DNA of 64,000 nt, from positions 62,001 through 126,000 of the forward strand of contig CAYTTY010000004.1 in NCBI GenBank assembly GCA_964440935.1, written 5' to 3'. This document shows, piece after piece, positions 63,301-64,000 of this stretch. Numbering within the stretch: position 1 is the stretch's first letter; the number at the start of each line of letters is the position of its first letter. Under the pieces are notes generated by a model, which was given only the letters and a program-made list of their open reading frames with translations, was not told where the DNA came from and ran no database searches. This DNA is from WJJR01 sp964440935 (GTDB lineage Bacteria > Zixibacteria > MSB-5A5 > WJJR01). The translations under genes were made by a program, and so were the position numbers.

Positions 63301-64000
63301 CAACTTCGGTGTCAGTGCCTCGGACGTCGACAACGACAGCTTGGTGTTAACCGCAGAGAATGTCCCGGCCAACGCAACATTCACGGACAACTTCGACGGC
63401 ACCGGCACCTTCGATTTCAATCCCGATTCTACACAAGCGGGCGTCTACAATGTTCGCTTTATTGCTTCGGACGGCGCCCTGGCCGATACCGAGCTGGTCG
63501 AGATTACTGTTACTCAAGTGAATCTCGCACCGAGCCTCGCAGCGATCGGTTCGCAAACGGTCGACGAAGGACAAGATTTGAACTTCGGCGTCAGTGGGTC
63601 CGACCCCGATGGCGACAGCCTGATCCTGACTGCCGAAAACGTCCCGACAAATGCCACGTTTACGGACAACTTCGACGGCACTGGAACGTTTGACTTCAGT
63701 CCCGACTTCTCGCAGGCGGGTGTCTATAACGTCCGGTTCATCGTTTCGGATGGCGCCCTCAGCGACACCGAGTTGGTCGAGATCACGGTCAATGATGTCA
63801 ATGGGGCGCCTGTCCTGGCGTCGATTGGATCCAAGACGGTTGATGAAGGTCAAAATCTGAATTTCGGTGTCAGCGCCTCGGATCTCGACAATGACAGCCT
63901 GATCCTGATTGCAGAGAATGTGCCGACTAACGCGACGTTCACCGACAATTTCGACGGTACCGGCACATTCGATTTCAATCCGGATTTCACGCAGTCGGGT
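57371..64000 (+). CDS. Giant secreted cadherin-like repeat protein, at least 21 tandem 93-residue domains, runs off right edge
   Basis: ATG 57371 after GGAGGTG opens a frame that stays open for 2,210 codons to the window end. The signal peptide (LHIAVILAAAVMAAVFPMTA-RAQ) and a ~160-residue N-terminal beta-rich domain (LYVNTSASGQGITSESNSHG...; DSLVLEYYDGTSFIPFEEF) precede ~21.7 units of exactly 279 bases. Each unit reads NxAPxLASIGSQSVDEGQNL, SGSDxDGDSLILSAENVPxN, ATFTDNFDGTGTFDFxPDFT, QAGVYNVTFIxSDGALADTE, IVAITVNDVN. The Asp-rich loops suggest calcium-stiffened Ig/cadherin-like (He_PIG-type) domains. Such proteins act as adhesins or surface filaments. The C-terminus, perhaps a sorting domain like its two neighbours, is outside the window. 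Confidence 0.9.
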   Translation, partial: MRAPRARWQVQRLHIAVILAAAVMAAVFPMTARAQLQAETLYVNTSASGQGITSESNSHGAPDGNVAYISGNLANGETWTFDFDATSQSTVSIDSARILVSHYQSGWIEDSLVLEYYDGTSFIPFEEFANIPTSLSTTGPYTAANITSGSQLDGFQVQMRGVLKIGPGRPDGITYYVDAIQLQVFYAGTGNNAPVLTAIGAQSVDEGQNLNIGITGSDADGDSLILSAENVPTNATFTDNFDGTGTFDFTPDFTQAGVYNVTFIVSDGALADTEIVAITVNDVNRAPTLASIGSQSVDENQNLNFGVSGSDADGDSLILSAENVPTNATFTDNFDGTGTFDFTPDFTQAGVYNVTFIVSDGALADTEIVAITVNDVNRAPTLASIGSQSVDEGQNLNIGITGSDADGDSVILSAENVPTNASFTDNFDGTGTFDFTPDFTQAGVYNVTFIASDGALADTEIVAITVNDVNRAPTLASIGSQSVDENQNLNFGVSGSDADGDSLILSAENVPTNASFTDNFDGTGTFDFTPDFTQAGVYNVTFIVSDGALADTEIVAITVNDVNRAPTLASIGSQSVDENQNLNFGVSGSDADGDSLILSAENVPTNASFTDNFDGTGTFDFTPDFTQAGVYNVTFIVSDGALADTEIVAITVNDVNRAPTLASIGAKSVNEGQNLNFMTSASDPDGDSLIWSAENLPANATFADQYDGTGIFNFNPDYTQAGVYNVTFIVSDGALADTETVEITAEDVDQAPVLDPIGDQSVDENQNLNFGISASDADGDSIVLSAENIPANATFTDNFDGTGTFDFNPDFMQAGVYSVRFIATAGGLADTELVGITVNDVNRAPALASIGSQSVDEGQNLNFGTSASDLDGDSLILSAENLPANATYSDNFDGTGTFDFNPDFTQAGVYNVSFIASDGALADTELVAITVNDVNQAPVLASIGSQSVDEGQNLNFGVSASDFDNDSLILSAENIPTNATFTDNFDGTGTFDFNPDFTQAGVYNVTFIASDGALADTELVAITVNDVNQAPVLASIGSKSVDEGQNLNFGVSGSDPDGDSVILSADNIPANATFSDNFDGTGSFDFTPDFSQAGVYNVSFIVSDGALADTEIVAITVNDVNRAPTLANIGSQTIDEGQNLNFGVSGSDPDGDSLIFFAENVPANATFTDNFDGTGTFDFTPDFSQAGVYNVSFIVSDGELADTEIVAITVNNINQAPVLASIGSQTFDEGQNLNFGVSGSDADGDSLILSAENIPTNATFTDNFDGTGTFDFTPDFSQAGVYNVTFIATDGALADTEIVAITVNDVNRAPTLASIGSQSVDEGQNLNFGVSGSDADGDSLILSAENIPTNATFTDNFDGTGTFDFNPDFTQAGVYNVAFIASDGALADTEIVAITVNDVNQAPTLANIGSQTVDEGQNLNFGVSSSDPDGDSLIFSAENVPANATFTDNFDGTGTFDFTPDFSQAGVYNVTFIATDGALADTEIVAITVNDVNQAPVLASIGSKSVDEGQNLNFGVSASDVDNDSLVLTAENVPANATFTDNFDGTGTFDFNPDFTQAGVYNVSFIVSDGELADTEIVAITVNDVNQGPVLAAIGSKTVDEGQNLNFGISASDFDNDSLILSAENVPTNATFTDNFDGTGTFDFSPDFTQAGIYNVTFIVSDGALVDTEIVAITVNDVNVAPELASIGSKTVDEGQTLNFGVSASDLDNDSLILSAENIPVNATFTDNFDGTGTFDFNPDFTQSGVYNVRFIASDGALADTELVEITVNHISQPPTLNAIGSKTVDEGDTLNFGVSGSDPDGDSLILTAEDVPANATFTDNLDGTGTFDFTPDFSQAGVYNVRFIVSDGGLADTELVAITVNDVNRAPTLATIGSQSVDEGQSLNVGVSGSDPDGDSLILSAENVPANATFTDNFDGTGTFDFAPDFSQAGVYNVTFIASDGVLSDTEIVAITVNDVNQAPVLASIGSQTVDEGQNLNFGVSASDVDNDSLVLTAENVPANATFTDNFDGTGTFDFNPDSTQAGVYNVRFIASDGALADTELVEITVTQVNLAPSLAAIGSQTVDEGQDLNFGVSGSDPDGDSLILTAENVPTNATFTDNFDGTGTFDFSPDFSQAGVYNVRFIVSDGALSDTELVEITVNDVNGAPVLASIGSKTVDEGQNLNFGVSASDLDNDSLILIAENVPTNATFTDNFDGTGTFDFNPDFTQSG

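Noticed and set aside
59260..63853. Series of ~84-124-codon (up to 240) minus-strand frames spaced by 279 bases
   Set aside because: They are the reverse reading of the tandem 93-residue repeats of the giant gene; identical spacing and composition explain them fully.
57949..64000. Regular repeat array that could suggest CRISPR or satellite DNA
   Set aside because: The unit is 279 bases, a multiple of three, with an unbroken reading frame and protein-like variation. It has no short repeat/unique spacer pattern.

Overview
The window looks like a chromosomal segment of a Gram-negative bacterium of the Fibrobacterota-Chlorobiota-Bacteroidota (FCB) group. Candidate phylum Zixibacteria or a close relative is my best guess; no rRNA or other taxonomic marker is present to prove it. 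The pointers are KDO/LPS genes, TamA/TamB-type outer-membrane genes, large secreted proteins ending in the 'LHQNYPNPFNP' type-A (T9SS-like) sorting domain, dockerin-like Ca-binding repeats, and many intergenic palindromic repeats. Coding is mostly on the + strand, with short minus-strand operons at the left end and at 19.5-23.1 kb.

Layout. 0-2 kb: three minus-strand envelope genes (partial beta-barrel protein, c-heme lipoprotein, beta-barrel protein). 2.5-5.4 kb: ECF sigma factor overlapping its zinc anti-sigma factor, then an HtrA-like protein that has lost its catalytic His and Ser. 5.5-10.9 kb: TamB and a BamA/TamA-type Omp85 protein. 11.7-15.8 kb: secreted M36/M4-like metallopeptidase and a cohesin-like protein, both with dockerin repeats. 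16.3-19.4 kb: class-I amidotransferase hydrolase, cysteine desulfurase and MnmA (tRNA thiolation). 19.5-23.1 kb (minus): three small unknown genes, then Nudix, thioesterase and M24 peptidase. 23.2-29.3 kb: gatC, then a KDO/LPS operon kdsB-pyrG-kdsA-kdsC-kdsD-lptC.

30.0-37.4 kb: an isocitrate dehydrogenase divergent from a SucC-like subunit fused to a ferredoxin domain, a SucD-like subunit, citryl-CoA lyase, an HD-like protein and an aconitase. Together these make a plausible two-step citrate-cleavage module of a reductive TCA cycle. 37.7-44.2 kb: rpmE, DUF1385, prfA, tldD, tldE, a tiny Tat-leader gene and prmC.

44.3-49.6 kb: a compact bacterial microcompartment (BMC) locus encoding one hexamer, one pentamer, one PduT-like trimer, a PduS/RnfC-like flavo-iron-sulfur protein, an ACT protein with an N-terminal encapsulation-peptide-like helix, and a DUF711 (UPF0210) protein. 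No aldehyde dehydrogenase, phosphotransacylase, alcohol dehydrogenase or standard signature enzyme is present. This is the best candidate for an undescribed system in the window.

51.1-64 kb: three consecutive large secreted proteins. The last has at least 21 tandem 93-residue cadherin-like domains and runs off the right edge. Intergenic DNA carries several families of dispersed palindromes and MITE-like elements, one of which appears to supply the stop codon of the DUF711 gene.
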